This document shows positions 1 through 7,471 of a stretch of 22,830 bases of DNA, piece after piece. Location: contig CALBTC010000298.1 in NCBI GenBank assembly GCA_937967805.1, positions 1-22,830 of the forward strand. The letters are read 5' to 3'. Below the pieces are notes generated by a model. That model was given only the letters and a program-made list of their open reading frames with translations. It ran no database searches and was not told the DNA's origin. The translations under genes were made by a program, and so were the position numbers. Every line of letters starts with the position of its first letter. The first letter of the stretch is position 1. The stretch is from an uncultured Anaerolineaceae bacterium. GTDB lineage: Bacteria; Chloroflexota; Anaerolineae; Promineifilales; Promineifilaceae.

Positions 1-7
1 TGCTTTA

Positions 8-47
8 CGGTGAAATTTACTTGTTTTTGTCTCTTGACATTTCACCG
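8..47. repeat. 9-bp perfect inverted repeat at left edge
   Basis: The arms CGGTGAAAT (8-16) and ATTTCACCG (39-47) are perfectly complementary and separated by 22 bases. No gene is supported between the left edge and the end of the oxidoreductase gene at 233. The repeat could be an operator or part of a terminator for a gene outside the window. No U-tract follows, so its function is undetermined. Confidence 0.4.
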
Positions 48-146
48 CATCGCTTGATCGTAATTGATTGTTTTTATCGACTGTTTGAAAAATAGTGATT
101 TGTATTCTGTTGCAGCCTGGCGGCCTGAAATGCCTGACATAGTAGG

Positions 147-183
147 CCCTTGCCGATCTATCCAACAAGGGGAGTGGCAAGGG
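147..183 (-). terminator. possible terminator hairpin after the oxidoreductase gene
   Basis: CCCTTGCC (147-154) pairs perfectly with GGCAAGGG (176-183) across a 21-base loop, about 50 bases past the minus-strand stop codon at 233. A second, competing stem lies at 182-187/214-219 (GGCGGG/CCCGCC). Neither is followed by a clear T-run on the minus strand, so this is a weak call. Confidence 0.25.
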
Positions 184-232
184 CGGGTAGCGGGTAAGAC
201 TCATTCTGTCCTGCCCGCCAACCTCAGGTCCC

Positions 233-1636
233 TTACATTGCTTTTGGTGCGATATTGTGATTGCGACGGAACAGATTGGTTGGGTCATACTTCGCCTTGA
301 CCGCTGCCAATCGCTCCCAAGTCGGATCGGGGTAGGCTTCATGCAAGCGCGCTTCGCCCTCGTTCCCCACAAAGTTGACGTAGACACCATTCCCCGGCGG
401 TAAGTCAGCGGATGCTTTTGCTACCCACTCATCATAGAAGGGGCGATAATCGTTGTTGTCAAACTGGAGGATGAAATTGGCAAAGACGCGTGCCGAGCGG
501 TGGGCAAACGCCGTCGCTTCGGCCGGAACGCGAGCCATCGCGCCACCCAGGATGCGAAACTCGCCAATGCGCATCGGTGCCGGTGAGCTGTGCAGATGAT
601 CCAGCATGATTTGCGCCGTCTGTTCATCCATCTTGTCAATAAACTTTGAACGCACGACAAACACGGCGTTTTCCTCAGGCGCCGGCAGATAAATCTGGTG
701 ATACGGCATGGGCCCAAGCATGTCTACGATGGGCTCAGCCAGGTGGCGGAATGGCTCAAGGACGCGCATGCCTTCCTCTACGTCGCCGGCATAGACCATC
801 ATCGCCATCGAGATAAGCTGCCCGCGAACTTCTTCCGGGATAAACGGCTCGGGTGGGGCGGGCATCGTATAAACGATAGCAGAAAGTTCGTCCGGTGCAG
901 CCTCGGCCGCGGCCGCGAAGTCGGCCATGACTTTGGCTTTTGCGGGCAAGATCAGCATGCCGCCGGCAATGATGTTGACCGGATGGAGGCGGTACTTGAA
1001 CTTGGTGATCACGCCAAAGTTGCCGCCGCCGCCCCGAATTGCCCAGAATAGGTCAGGATGCGTCTCGGCGTCTACGTGGCGAATCTGTCCATCGGCGGTC
1101 ACGATCCGGACGGCCAGCAAGTTGTCGATCGTGAGGCCATATTTGCGTACGAGAAAGCCGATCCCGCCACCCGTGGTTAACCCACCCAGACCCACCGACG
1201 CAGTGTCGCCAAAACCGGTTGCCAGGCCGTATTCGGCTGTCTTCTCGGTGTATTCACCCGCAGTCAACCCCGCTTCGGCCCAGGCCGTACGCTCTGCTAC
1301 GTCTATGTCTATGCCTTTCATACTGGAGAGATCGAGGACGATGCCGTCATCGACGGTGCTGAATCCTGCCAGGCTGTGGCCGCCGCTGCGCACGGCCAGC
1401 TCCATGCCCGTGTCGCGCGCCAGCAAGACCACATGCGAAACGTCGATTTCGTCTGCCGGGCGCACAATGAGGGCCGGCCGGCGCACAAATTCGAGGTTCA
1501 GGCCAACGCGAACGGTGTCGTAGTCAGCGTCTTCCGGCATGATTACCTGGCCTTTAACGGCCGTACGCAAGCGGGCAAATGCCTCGCTGTGCGGATGTGC
1601 TTTTGTCTCCGTAAAATTATTGATTAACAGTGTCAT
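233..1636 (-). CDS. FAD-binding (PCMH-type) oxidoreductase, BBE family
   Basis: Likely a flavoprotein oxidase or dehydrogenase of the berberine-bridge-enzyme/oligosaccharide-oxidase type, 467 aa, a usual length for the family. An N-terminal FAD_binding_4 domain (about residues 50-190) contains RSGGHSLAG, whose His87 is the expected 8-alpha-histidyl FAD attachment residue. A glycine-rich FAD loop follows (VGLGGLTTGGGIG, about 148-160). The C-terminus has the BBE signature: YVNF, then YDPTNLF near residue 453 and an NHNI end. In bicovalent members a Cys sits three residues before the VGxGG motif; here that position is Thr145, so single covalent attachment through His87 is predicted. The start is supported by AAGGAGA (minus strand, 1645-1651) 8 bases upstream. 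It is transcribed divergently from the operon on the right. The substrate cannot be told from sequence. There is no signal peptide, so it is probably cytosolic. Confidence 0.9.
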   Translation of the reverse strand: MTLLINNFTETKAHPHSEAFARLRTAVKGQVIMPEDADYDTVRVGLNLEFVRRPALIVRPADEIDVSHVVLLARDTGMELAVRSGGHSLAGFSTVDDGIVLDLSSMKGIDIDVAERTAWAEAGLTAGEYTEKTAEYGLATGFGDTASVGLGGLTTGGGIGFLVRKYGLTIDNLLAVRIVTADGQIRHVDAETHPDLFWAIRGGGGNFGVITKFKYRLHPVNIIAGGMLILPAKAKVMADFAAAAEAAPDELSAIVYTMPAPPEPFIPEEVRGQLISMAMMVYAGDVEEGMRVLEPFRHLAEPIVDMLGPMPYHQIYLPAPEENAVFVVRSKFIDKMDEQTAQIMLDHLHSSPAPMRIGEFRILGGAMARVPAEATAFAHRSARVFANFILQFDNNDYRPFYDEWVAKASADLPPGNGVYVNFVGNEGEARLHEAYPDPTWERLAAVKAKYDPTNLFRRNHNIAPKAM

Positions 1637-1710
1637 GTTTAAATTCTCCTTAATTGTTAAACGTTATTTGACTTTGCTCTTTAGCAATATTTGCAGGGAA
1701 TGTTAGCTGG

Positions 1711-1743
1711 CCATCGTTTGACCATCGTTTGACCAGGCGTTTG
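1711..1743. repeat. 11-bp tandem direct repeat, possible operator
   Basis: CCATCGTTTGA occurs twice back to back (1711-1721 and 1722-1732), followed by a degenerate third copy (CCAGGCGTTTGG, 1733-1743). The 11-bp period is one helical turn, which suits cooperative binding of a regulator. It lies about 75-97 bases upstream of the oxidoreductase start codon. The regulatory role is inferred. Confidence 0.4.
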
Positions 1744-1883
1744 GCGAATTTGTGAGGAAGTAGTTGGGGCACGGCGCTGCCAGTGTGGCTTGAAGGGGAA
1801 TTATCGATTTTGGGGCTCCGCTCTCCTGCAAATGAACCGTTACGGCCGTCATAGTACCAAGGCCCTATACGCCCCACCATTGC

Positions 1884-1912
1884 TTTACACCCTCAAACAA
1901 ACGTGCTATACT
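1884..1912 (+). promoter_or_regulatory. sigma70-like promoter of the 2063-10956 operon
   Basis: The -35 element TTTACA (1884-1889) is separated by exactly 17 bases from the -10 element TATACT (1907-1912). A TG dinucleotide at 1904-1905 gives an extended -10 (TGCTATACT). Both hexamers match the consensus at 5 of 6 positions. The transcription start is predicted near 1918-1920. Confidence 0.65.
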
Positions 1913-1918
1913 CCGAGC

Positions 1919-1935
1919 CGTAACTTTATGTTACG
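1919..1935. promoter_or_regulatory. inverted repeat at the predicted +1, operator-like
   Basis: CGTAAC (1919-1924) and GTTACG (1930-1935) form a perfect palindrome around TTTAT. It lies at the expected transcription start of the promoter at 1884-1912, where a bound repressor would block initiation. The regulator is unknown and no transcription factor gene lies next to it. Confidence 0.4.
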
Positions 1936-2062
1936 TCAAGTTGATTTTGGCTGGAAACTGACAGGGTTCCGCAAAGCATTTTTACACCGGTTTTTGGCCA
2001 CTGATTGGCTCGCGAAATTCGACTATCGGAGCCTTTTATTGGAAGCACCACGACCTTTTGCC

Positions 2063-2329
2063 ATGGCTTATTCACCCAGCACCGATCCGCTTTTGGACCA
2101 TATTGTCACTTCCCTGAAGCAAAGAGGGCTAAATGCGGCGGCCTTGACGCTGCTGGAAGCAGGCCGACCGCTGGCCTTTGTTGGCAGCCAATTGCTTTGG
2201 CTGGCCCAGCCGGCGCTGGTGCTGCTGTGGCCGGGAGCGCAGGTACATCGTTTTGCCCAACTGATGGAAGACCCGGCGGCGATCAACGGCCTGATGGAAC
2301 GACTGGCCGCTGATGAGGTGAGCGTATGA
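2063..2329 (+). CDS. small hypothetical protein, first gene of operon
   Basis: Predicted 88 aa. Charged N- and C-terminal parts flank one hydrophobic stretch (about residues 36-56, around SQLLWLAQPALVLLW). This could be a single membrane segment or the buried core of a small helical protein. I do not recognise a family. The frame is open further upstream (ATGs at 1928 and 1790). I prefer 2063 because the translation before it looks non-coding and 1790 lies upstream of the promoter; no convincing Shine-Dalgarno site supports any of them. The stop TGA overlaps the next start (ATGA, 2326-2329), which suggests translational coupling and membership in the operon. It probably works with the DUF6754-like protein downstream. 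Confidence 0.6.
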   Translation: MAYSPSTDPLLDHIVTSLKQRGLNAAALTLLEAGRPLAFVGSQLLWLAQPALVLLWPGAQVHRFAQLMEDPAAINGLMERLAADEVSV

Positions 2330-3066
2330 CCCCGATTATTGTTCTGGCCGTTTTGCTGGTGCTGGGGCTGCTGCTCTTTTTGCTAACGCGCAGCGTGCGG
2401 GCCGGACGCACGGCCGTTTTACGGCCGTTAACCAGCTACGAAGGCTTACGCAGGCAGATCGGCCGCGCTATTGAATCCGGGCGGCAGCTTCACCTGACAC
2501 TCGGGCAGGCCAGCCTGGTCAGCCGGGCCAATCCAACCAGCGTGAGCGCAGCGGCCGTTTTAGACAATCTGGCCAAAGATGGCTGCGCCAACGGCACGCC
2601 GCCCCTGGTAACCGTGGGTGAAGGCACCCTGCTGCCGCTGGCCCAGGGCAGCTTGCAGCACGCCCTGGCAGAGGCAGGGCGTCCCGGTGATTTTGATTTG
2701 TCTTTAACCCAGTTTGTGGCCCATGAAACAGACCCATTTGCCTACAGCGCCGGTGTGGCTGCTTTGCTGCAAGAGCAGCGCGTGGCCAGCAATATTATGG
2801 TGGGGCGCTTTGGGCCGGAGCTGGCCATCATGGCCGAAGCGGCCAACCGGCAAAACATTGAGCAGGTCATTGGCACAGACGATCCCACGGCGCTGGCCGT
2901 TGCAGTGGCCGCTACCGACGATGTGCTTATTGGTGAAGAGCTGTTTGCCACCAGCGCTTATTTAGAGGGCCGTGCCAGCCAGATTGCCAGCCTGCAATTG
3001 CAGGACATTTTGCGTTGGATCGTGGTGCTGTTTATTTTGGGAACGGCCGTCTTCCAGCTCGTCTAG
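2326..3066 (+). CDS. DUF6754-like membrane protein
   Basis: A 246-aa protein with a membrane helix at each end (about residues 3-20 and 229-245) and a soluble domain between. The segment after the first helix (LRPLTSYEGLRRQIGRAIES, about 32-51, then LHLTLGQASL) resembles the DUF6754 family seen in Chloroflexota; this is recognition by eye, not a search result. No catalytic motif is apparent and no function is known for the family. A Shine-Dalgarno GAGGTG lies at 2314-2319, and the start overlaps the preceding stop by 4 bases. Two ACGGCCGT octamers 11 bases apart (2410 and 2421) fall near the 5' end. It probably helps build a membrane complex with the neighbouring membrane proteins. Confidence 0.7.
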   Translation: MTPIIVLAVLLVLGLLLFLLTRSVRAGRTAVLRPLTSYEGLRRQIGRAIESGRQLHLTLGQASLVSRANPTSVSAAAVLDNLAKDGCANGTPPLVTVGEGTLLPLAQGSLQHALAEAGRPGDFDLSLTQFVAHETDPFAYSAGVAALLQEQRVASNIMVGRFGPELAIMAEAANRQNIEQVIGTDDPTALAVAVAATDDVLIGEELFATSAYLEGRASQIASLQLQDILRWIVVLFILGTAVFQLV

Positions 3067-3072
3067 GGACGT

Positions 3073-3696
3073 ATGAATCTAAAGCAAAACATTGCCGGTT
3101 TTATTGCCATATTTTTCGGACTGGTCACGCTCATTGCTCTCCTGTTTAACGTGAGTGGGGTCAGCACCGTCATTTTGGGTTGGGCCTCGTTTTTGGCGGC
3201 CGTTGCCCTTATTTTGGGCGTGTTGAACCTGCTGATGGTGCATTTAACCCGGCTGTTTAGGGAAGGTAATCTGTACAGCGGTGTGTTGGTGTTGGGTTTG
3301 CTGGCCGTTTTTGCCGCGGCCGTTTTCGATGGGCTCAACGGCAGCGATAACGTCAACCTGTTGTTCAATTGGGTTCAGGCTCCGTTGGAGGCGGCATTGG
3401 CTTCCTTGCTGGCGCTCTTTTTACTGTTGGCCGGCGTGCAGCTGCTTAAGCGGCAGCGCACCCGCTGGGCGTTTCTGTTTAGTCTAACGGCCGTTGTCAT
3501 GCTGCTGGGCCATGCTTTGCTCAACAGCCGGCTGCTGCCCGTGGCGCTGCGCCAGCCGGTAAACCAGGTGGTTGAATTTGTAGAAAATGTCGTTGTCACG
3601 GCCGGTATTCGCGGTTTGCTCATTGGCGTGGCGCTGGCAACCTTGTTGTTGAGCCTGCGCCTGTTGATGGGTGTGGAACGGCCGTATAATAAATAA
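3073..3696 (+). CDS. polytopic membrane protein, unknown function
   Basis: A 207-aa, very hydrophobic protein with about six predicted membrane helices (roughly residues 8-27, 32-55, 68-88, 105-124, 132-150 and 175-200) and short loops. I recognise no family and see no charged residues buried in helices that would suggest a transporter mechanism. It begins 6 bases after the previous gene stops. Its TAA stop shares a base with the next ATG (TAATG, 3694-3698), so translation is likely coupled to the large zinc-ribbon protein. It is probably a membrane subunit of the complex encoded by this operon. Confidence 0.75.
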   Translation: MNLKQNIAGFIAIFFGLVTLIALLFNVSGVSTVILGWASFLAAVALILGVLNLLMVHLTRLFREGNLYSGVLVLGLLAVFAAAVFDGLNGSDNVNLLFNWVQAPLEAALASLLALFLLLAGVQLLKRQRTRWAFLFSLTAVVMLLGHALLNSRLLPVALRQPVNQVVEFVENVVVTAGIRGLLIGVALATLLLSLRLLMGVERPYNK

Positions 3697-6600
3697 TGAG
3701 TAAAGAAATTAAGTGTAAGAATTGTGGATTTGACAATCCATACAGCAGTAAATTTTGCAACAACTGTGGGGCAAAACTGCCGCTTAGCACCCACATCATT
3801 TGCCCCAATTGCGAAACGCCCAACACGCGTGATCGCGTTTTTTGTGACACCTGCGGCACGCGTCTGGTGCCAGACACAAGCCAGCTCAAACCGGAAGAGC
3901 CGGAAGAAACGCCCCCAACCCCCAGCGAGCCATTTTCATTGCCGGCGCGACGTCCTGGCGATACCGGCGAGCTGCATCCCCATGCCGTGCCTGACTGGCT
4001 GCGTACGGGCGACATCGGTTCAACCAAAGATAAAGATGCGGACGAACCAGAAGAGGAAAAGCCGGAGAAAAAAGGCACCAGCGATTTGCCCGATTGGCTG
4101 GTTCACGACAGCGATCCCGAGCCGATTATCAACGCGCCAACCAACATTTCGACAGAGTTTTACCAGGATTTGCTAGACAGGGCGGAGGATGTTCCTCAGC
4201 CAGACGACTTGTTTCCTGACGACGAGGATACCAATTTGCCCGATTGGCTGTCTGAAGCGGATGATACGCAGCCGTCCCCAGCGTTTCATGCCGATGAGCA
4301 GGTCAGCGCCGGGCTTACCGGCTGGTTAAGCGATCTGCGTGATGAGACCACAGAAGAAGAGACGGCCGTTGAAGAACCTGAAGACGATGTAAGCAGCGGC
4401 CTTACCGATTGGCTGCACGAACTTGATGACATGGGCAGTACGCCGGAAGATCACACGGCCGAAAACGCCGCCGCCTTACATGAGCTGCTCAGCGACCAGC
4501 CTGATGATGAAGAGGCCGACGATTCTGATTGGCTGCAAGAGCTTGGTCCCCCCCAAACGGATGTGTTCCCTATGCCATCGGATGAAGCGGATGAGGAAGC
4601 TGCCGAAGAGCTGCCCGGCTGGATGGATGAGCTAGGCCCCTTGCAGACCAATCTGCTCGATCCCGACCAGATCGCTGAATTAACGGGTCCGCTGTCTGAT
4701 CTCCCCGATGACGAGCTCGTTGATGACGAAGAAGCGGGGACAGACGCCTCCTTTACCGATTTGTTTGAGACAGCCACGGGCAGCACAACGGATGATTTGC
4801 CTGATTGGCTGGATACGGCCGTTGAAGACGTAGATTCTTTCATTGAGGATTTACCAGACGAGCCGGCTGAAGACGCTTTGGCTGCTGAGGCGTCTGGCGA
4901 TTGGTTTGGCGATGACCTGGCGGTCGATGAGTCCGACCTGGACTGGTTATCGGAAACCGGCGAACAGGAGGCAGAGGCAGCCGAAATGACCGCTGATGAG
5001 GACACGGCCGCAGATGAGTTTGCTTTTGCCGACGATTTGGCCGCGCCTGAGGCGGACGCTTTTGACGAAGCAGACCTGACCGAAGAGGATGACTTTGACT
5101 GGCTTTCCGATATGGAAGCGATTGAGACGGGCAAGCTGGTGGTCGAGCCTGAATCAGAAGAAATAGCCGCTCCCGACGAGCAGCCTCTATTTGAAAAGGA
5201 AGAGCGAGAAGAAGAAGCTGAGCCAACTGTTGCTGAAGAAGCTGAGGATGATAGCTGGACCAGCGATACTTTTTTTGCGGAAACGGCCGTTGGCGAAGAT
5301 TTACCCGACTGGCTAAACCGGCTCGATGAAGCGGCCGAAACGCCCGAAAAGCCTGACGTAGATGCGCCCGATCCTGATGAAGAAATACCGGAGTGGATTG
5401 CCAGTCTGCGGCCTGGCCAGGGTATCGCCGGCAGTGAGCTGCCCAGCGTGTTCCCTGAAATGGATCTGCGGGATACGTTGGAAGGTATTCCCGAGGAGTT
5501 GGCCGGTGCTGAGCTGCCGGAATGGCTGCAAGACACGCCGTTGGATGAAGCCCCGCCGCCTCTATTTGAAGGCTCAACCAAAGAAGAGCCAATGGAAATT
5601 CCCGATTGGCTCCAACCGGGCGTAGAGGAGTCCGGCGGTGCTGTGCCGACGCCTGGCGCGCCCGCAGACCAACCGGAAGCGGGCAGCAGCCGCGATGAAT
5701 GGCGCTCGCTGTTGGACGAGCTGCCGCCGCTTACCCCCCTGGCCGAATCTTTGCCCAAAGCGGAGATTCCCGAATGGGTACAGCAGCTTAAACCGCGGGA
5801 ATTAACGGGCGAACCGCCGCGCGAACCGGAAGGACCGGAAGAAATTTCTGGTCCGCTGAAGGGAATGCACGGCATTGTGGCCATTGAACCGGCCATTGCC
5901 AAGCCACGCTCGGCCACGTTACCGGCAGCCTATGTCACGACGCCGGAACAGCAGCAGCAGGTGGCCTTGCTGCAGCAGCTCACCCAGGAAACGCCGCAAA
6001 TGGTCACGACGCTTTCGACCAAGCCAGCTTATGACACGGCCGTCTGGCTGCGCCTGGTGTTGGCCATTTTGCTCATTGCGGCCGTGCTGATTGGGCTGCG
6101 TGGGCCAAACATTTTAGCCACGAATGGCCCGTTGCCGGCCAATGTGCAGGCGGTGGACACGGCCGTTGCTGCTGCTGCCGGACAACCCGTGTTGCTGGCG
6201 GTGGAATACACGCCGGCAATGGCCGGAGAGCTATCTTCCCAGGCAGAACTGCTGCTGGCAGAGTTGGCCGCCAACGACAGCCCTGTTTTTATTACCAGCC
6301 AATATGCCGCGGGAACGGCCGTCGCCAACAACCTGGCTGCTGCGGCCACTTCGCAAATGATTGGCTATTTGCCCGGTGAAAGCATCGGCCTGCGCCAGTT
6401 AGGTGATTGTGTCGCTGGGCGAAATGAGTGTGAACAGTTAAACGGCCGTTTGCTGAACGATGATCTGCAGGCCGGCCTGAGCCAGGTTGCTCTGGTGATT
6501 GTGCTCACAGGCGACCGGGACAGCCTGGTTAACTGGGTAGAGCAGGTGGGCAGCGTGGCTGAAGGGGTTCCGCTGGTGGCCGGGGTGACCCAGGCGCTCA

Positions 6601-6842
6601 CGCCGCTGGCCAACGGCTACGCCACCACCGGCCAGCTTGATGGCCTTTTGGGCGGTGCGCCGGATGCCGCTGCCTACGAGCAGTTGGCGGATTTACCGGA
6701 AAGCGGCGTGCAAGTCCATTTGAATGCCCAAATTTTTGGCCAGCTTTTGGCCGGCTTGCTCCTGTTCGTTGGCCTATTAACGTATGGCACGCGCGGCCTG
6801 ATCAATAATCGGCAGCAAAAAGCAGGCCATAGAGAAACATGA
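3696..6842 (+). CDS. 1048-aa zinc-ribbon protein with PDWL repeats and two membrane helices
   Basis: The N-terminus is a double zinc ribbon: Cys7/Cys10/Cys21/Cys24 and Cys36/Cys39/Cys50/Cys53 (CKNC...CNNC, CPNC...CDTC). Residues 60-720 form a strongly acidic, probably disordered region. It carries about 16 copies of a short motif of the form [L/I]P[D/E]W[L/I] or looser xxW[L/I/F/M], with Trp near residues 101, 134, 184, 210, 239, 279, 309, 371, 403, 417, 469, 539, 567, 610, 638 and 694. A membrane helix at about 782-802 is followed by an Ala/Leu-rich domain of about 210 residues, then a second helix at about 1012-1032 and a basic tail. The layout suggests a cytosolic tail displaying docking motifs. 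It is coupled to both flanking membrane-protein genes (TAATG and ATGA overlaps). No enzymatic motif was seen; a scaffold or adaptor role is inferred. Confidence 0.85.
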   Translation: MSKEIKCKNCGFDNPYSSKFCNNCGAKLPLSTHIICPNCETPNTRDRVFCDTCGTRLVPDTSQLKPEEPEETPPTPSEPFSLPARRPGDTGELHPHAVPDWLRTGDIGSTKDKDADEPEEEKPEKKGTSDLPDWLVHDSDPEPIINAPTNISTEFYQDLLDRAEDVPQPDDLFPDDEDTNLPDWLSEADDTQPSPAFHADEQVSAGLTGWLSDLRDETTEEETAVEEPEDDVSSGLTDWLHELDDMGSTPEDHTAENAAALHELLSDQPDDEEADDSDWLQELGPPQTDVFPMPSDEADEEAAEELPGWMDELGPLQTNLLDPDQIAELTGPLSDLPDDELVDDEEAGTDASFTDLFETATGSTTDDLPDWLDTAVEDVDSFIEDLPDEPAEDALAAEASGDWFGDDLAVDESDLDWLSETGEQEAEAAEMTADEDTAADEFAFADDLAAPEADAFDEADLTEEDDFDWLSDMEAIETGKLVVEPESEEIAAPDEQPLFEKEEREEEAEPTVAEEAEDDSWTSDTFFAETAVGEDLPDWLNRLDEAAETPEKPDVDAPDPDEEIPEWIASLRPGQGIAGSELPSVFPEMDLRDTLEGIPEELAGAELPEWLQDTPLDEAPPPLFEGSTKEEPMEIPDWLQPGVEESGGAVPTPGAPADQPEAGSSRDEWRSLLDELPPLTPLAESLPKAEIPEWVQQLKPRELTGEPPREPEGPEEISGPLKGMHGIVAIEPAIAKPRSATLPAAYVTTPEQQQQVALLQQLTQETPQMVTTLSTKPAYDTAVWLRLVLAILLIAAVLIGLRGPNILATNGPLPANVQAVDTAVAAAAGQPVLLAVEYTPAMAGELSSQAELLLAELAANDSPVFITSQYAAGTAVANNLAAAATSQMIGYLPGESIGLRQLGDCVAGRNECEQLNGRLLNDDLQAGLSQVALVIVLTGDRDSLVNWVEQVGSVAEGVPLVAGVTQALTPLANGYATTGQLDGLLGGAPDAAAYEQLADLPESGVQVHLNAQIFGQLLAGLLLFVGLLTYGTRGLINNRQQKAGHRET

Positions 6843-7471
6843 CTGAATTAGCCGGATTCATCGTTGGTATCGTGCTCACGCTTTTTATTTACAGCTACAT
6901 GGTTGGCGATAATCCGCTGTACCGAATTTCGGTTCATTTGCTGGTGGGTGTGAGCGCCGCTTACGCCGCGGTGGTGGTGGTGCAGCAACTGCTGCTGCCG
7001 ATTTGGCGGCAGATTCAAGCCAACCCGACCGCTCCGGATTCTGTCATCTGGCTGGTGCCTGTTTTGTTTGTACTCATGCTGCTGGCCCGTCGCCTGCCCA
7101 GCGTGAGCTGGTTGGGCAATACGTCGCTTGCTCTGCTGGTGGGCGTGGGGGCAGCGGTGGCCTTGCTGGGCAGCCTTACCGGTACGCTTTGGCCGCAAAT
7201 TGTGAACGTGCAGCCAACGACGCCTTTGCAAGGCGGTGTGGTGGCTGTTTTAACCGTGTGTACCTTGCTGGCCTTCCAGTTTACGGCGCTGCGTCCGCGC
7301 AGCAGCGGGACGTGGCAGCCGGCGATGTGGCAGCGGGGCGTTACGGCCGTTGGCCGCATTGTCCTCACCATTACGTTTGGCGCTCTGTTTGCCACATTGG
7401 TTAGCACCGGGCTTATTTTATTGGCAGAACGACTCAACTTTTTCTTAACGGAACTGGTCCAACGATTCTAA
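6839..7471 (+). CDS. polytopic membrane protein, unknown function
   Basis: A 210-aa protein with about five or six predicted membrane helices (roughly residues 4-21, 30-52, 67-84, 93-113, 127-145 and 170-197). I recognise no family. The start overlaps the stop of the 1048-aa gene (ATGA, 6839-6842) and its stop overlaps the next start (TAATG, 7469-7473). It is thus locked between the zinc-ribbon scaffold and the GlmL-like ATPase, which points to stoichiometric production as parts of one complex. Like the 207-aa protein upstream it has no recognisable channel or transporter motif. Confidence 0.75.
   Translation: MTELAGFIVGIVLTLFIYSYMVGDNPLYRISVHLLVGVSAAYAAVVVVQQLLLPIWRQIQANPTAPDSVIWLVPVLFVLMLLARRLPSVSWLGNTSLALLVGVGAAVALLGSLTGTLWPQIVNVQPTTPLQGGVVAVLTVCTLLAFQFTALRPRSSGTWQPAMWQRGVTAVGRIVLTITFGALFATLVSTGLILLAERLNFFLTELVQRF

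Larger units (their letters stand above)
1637..2062. other. divergent intergenic regulatory region
   Basis: This 426-base stretch separates the minus-strand oxidoreductase from the plus-strand operon. It holds a tandem 11-bp repeat (1711-1732), one ACGGCCGT octamer (1842-1849), a strong plus-strand promoter (1884-1912) and an inverted repeat at the predicted transcription start (1919-1935). The remaining 127 bases to the first chosen start codon would be leader. Open frames here (a minus-strand one at 1650-1880 and a plus-strand in-frame extension from 1790) have no recognisable protein features or Shine-Dalgarno site. I treat them as non-coding. Confidence 0.5.

Noticed and set aside
3..92. 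Open frame from the left edge ending at a TAG at 90-92
   Set aside because: Only 29 residues without recognisable features; an open run of this length is common by chance.
64..300. 78-aa plus-strand open frame
   Set aside because: It overlaps the end of the oxidoreductase gene and the hairpin region and has no ribosome site or protein features.
1650..1880. 76-aa minus-strand open frame upstream of the oxidoreductase
   Set aside because: No protein-like features and no ribosome site. It overlaps the tandem 11-bp repeat in the divergent promoter region.
1790..2062. N-terminal extension of the small hypothetical protein
   Set aside because: The frame is open, but the first part lies upstream of the predicted promoter and the translation looks non-coding. 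The ATG at 2063 fits better.
4451..5917. 488-aa minus-strand open frame, very Ser-rich
   Set aside because: It lies fully inside the acidic part of the 1048-aa gene. The Ser-rich translation is the antisense reading of Asp/Glu codons. A second minus-strand frame (4840-5592) there is rejected for the same reason.
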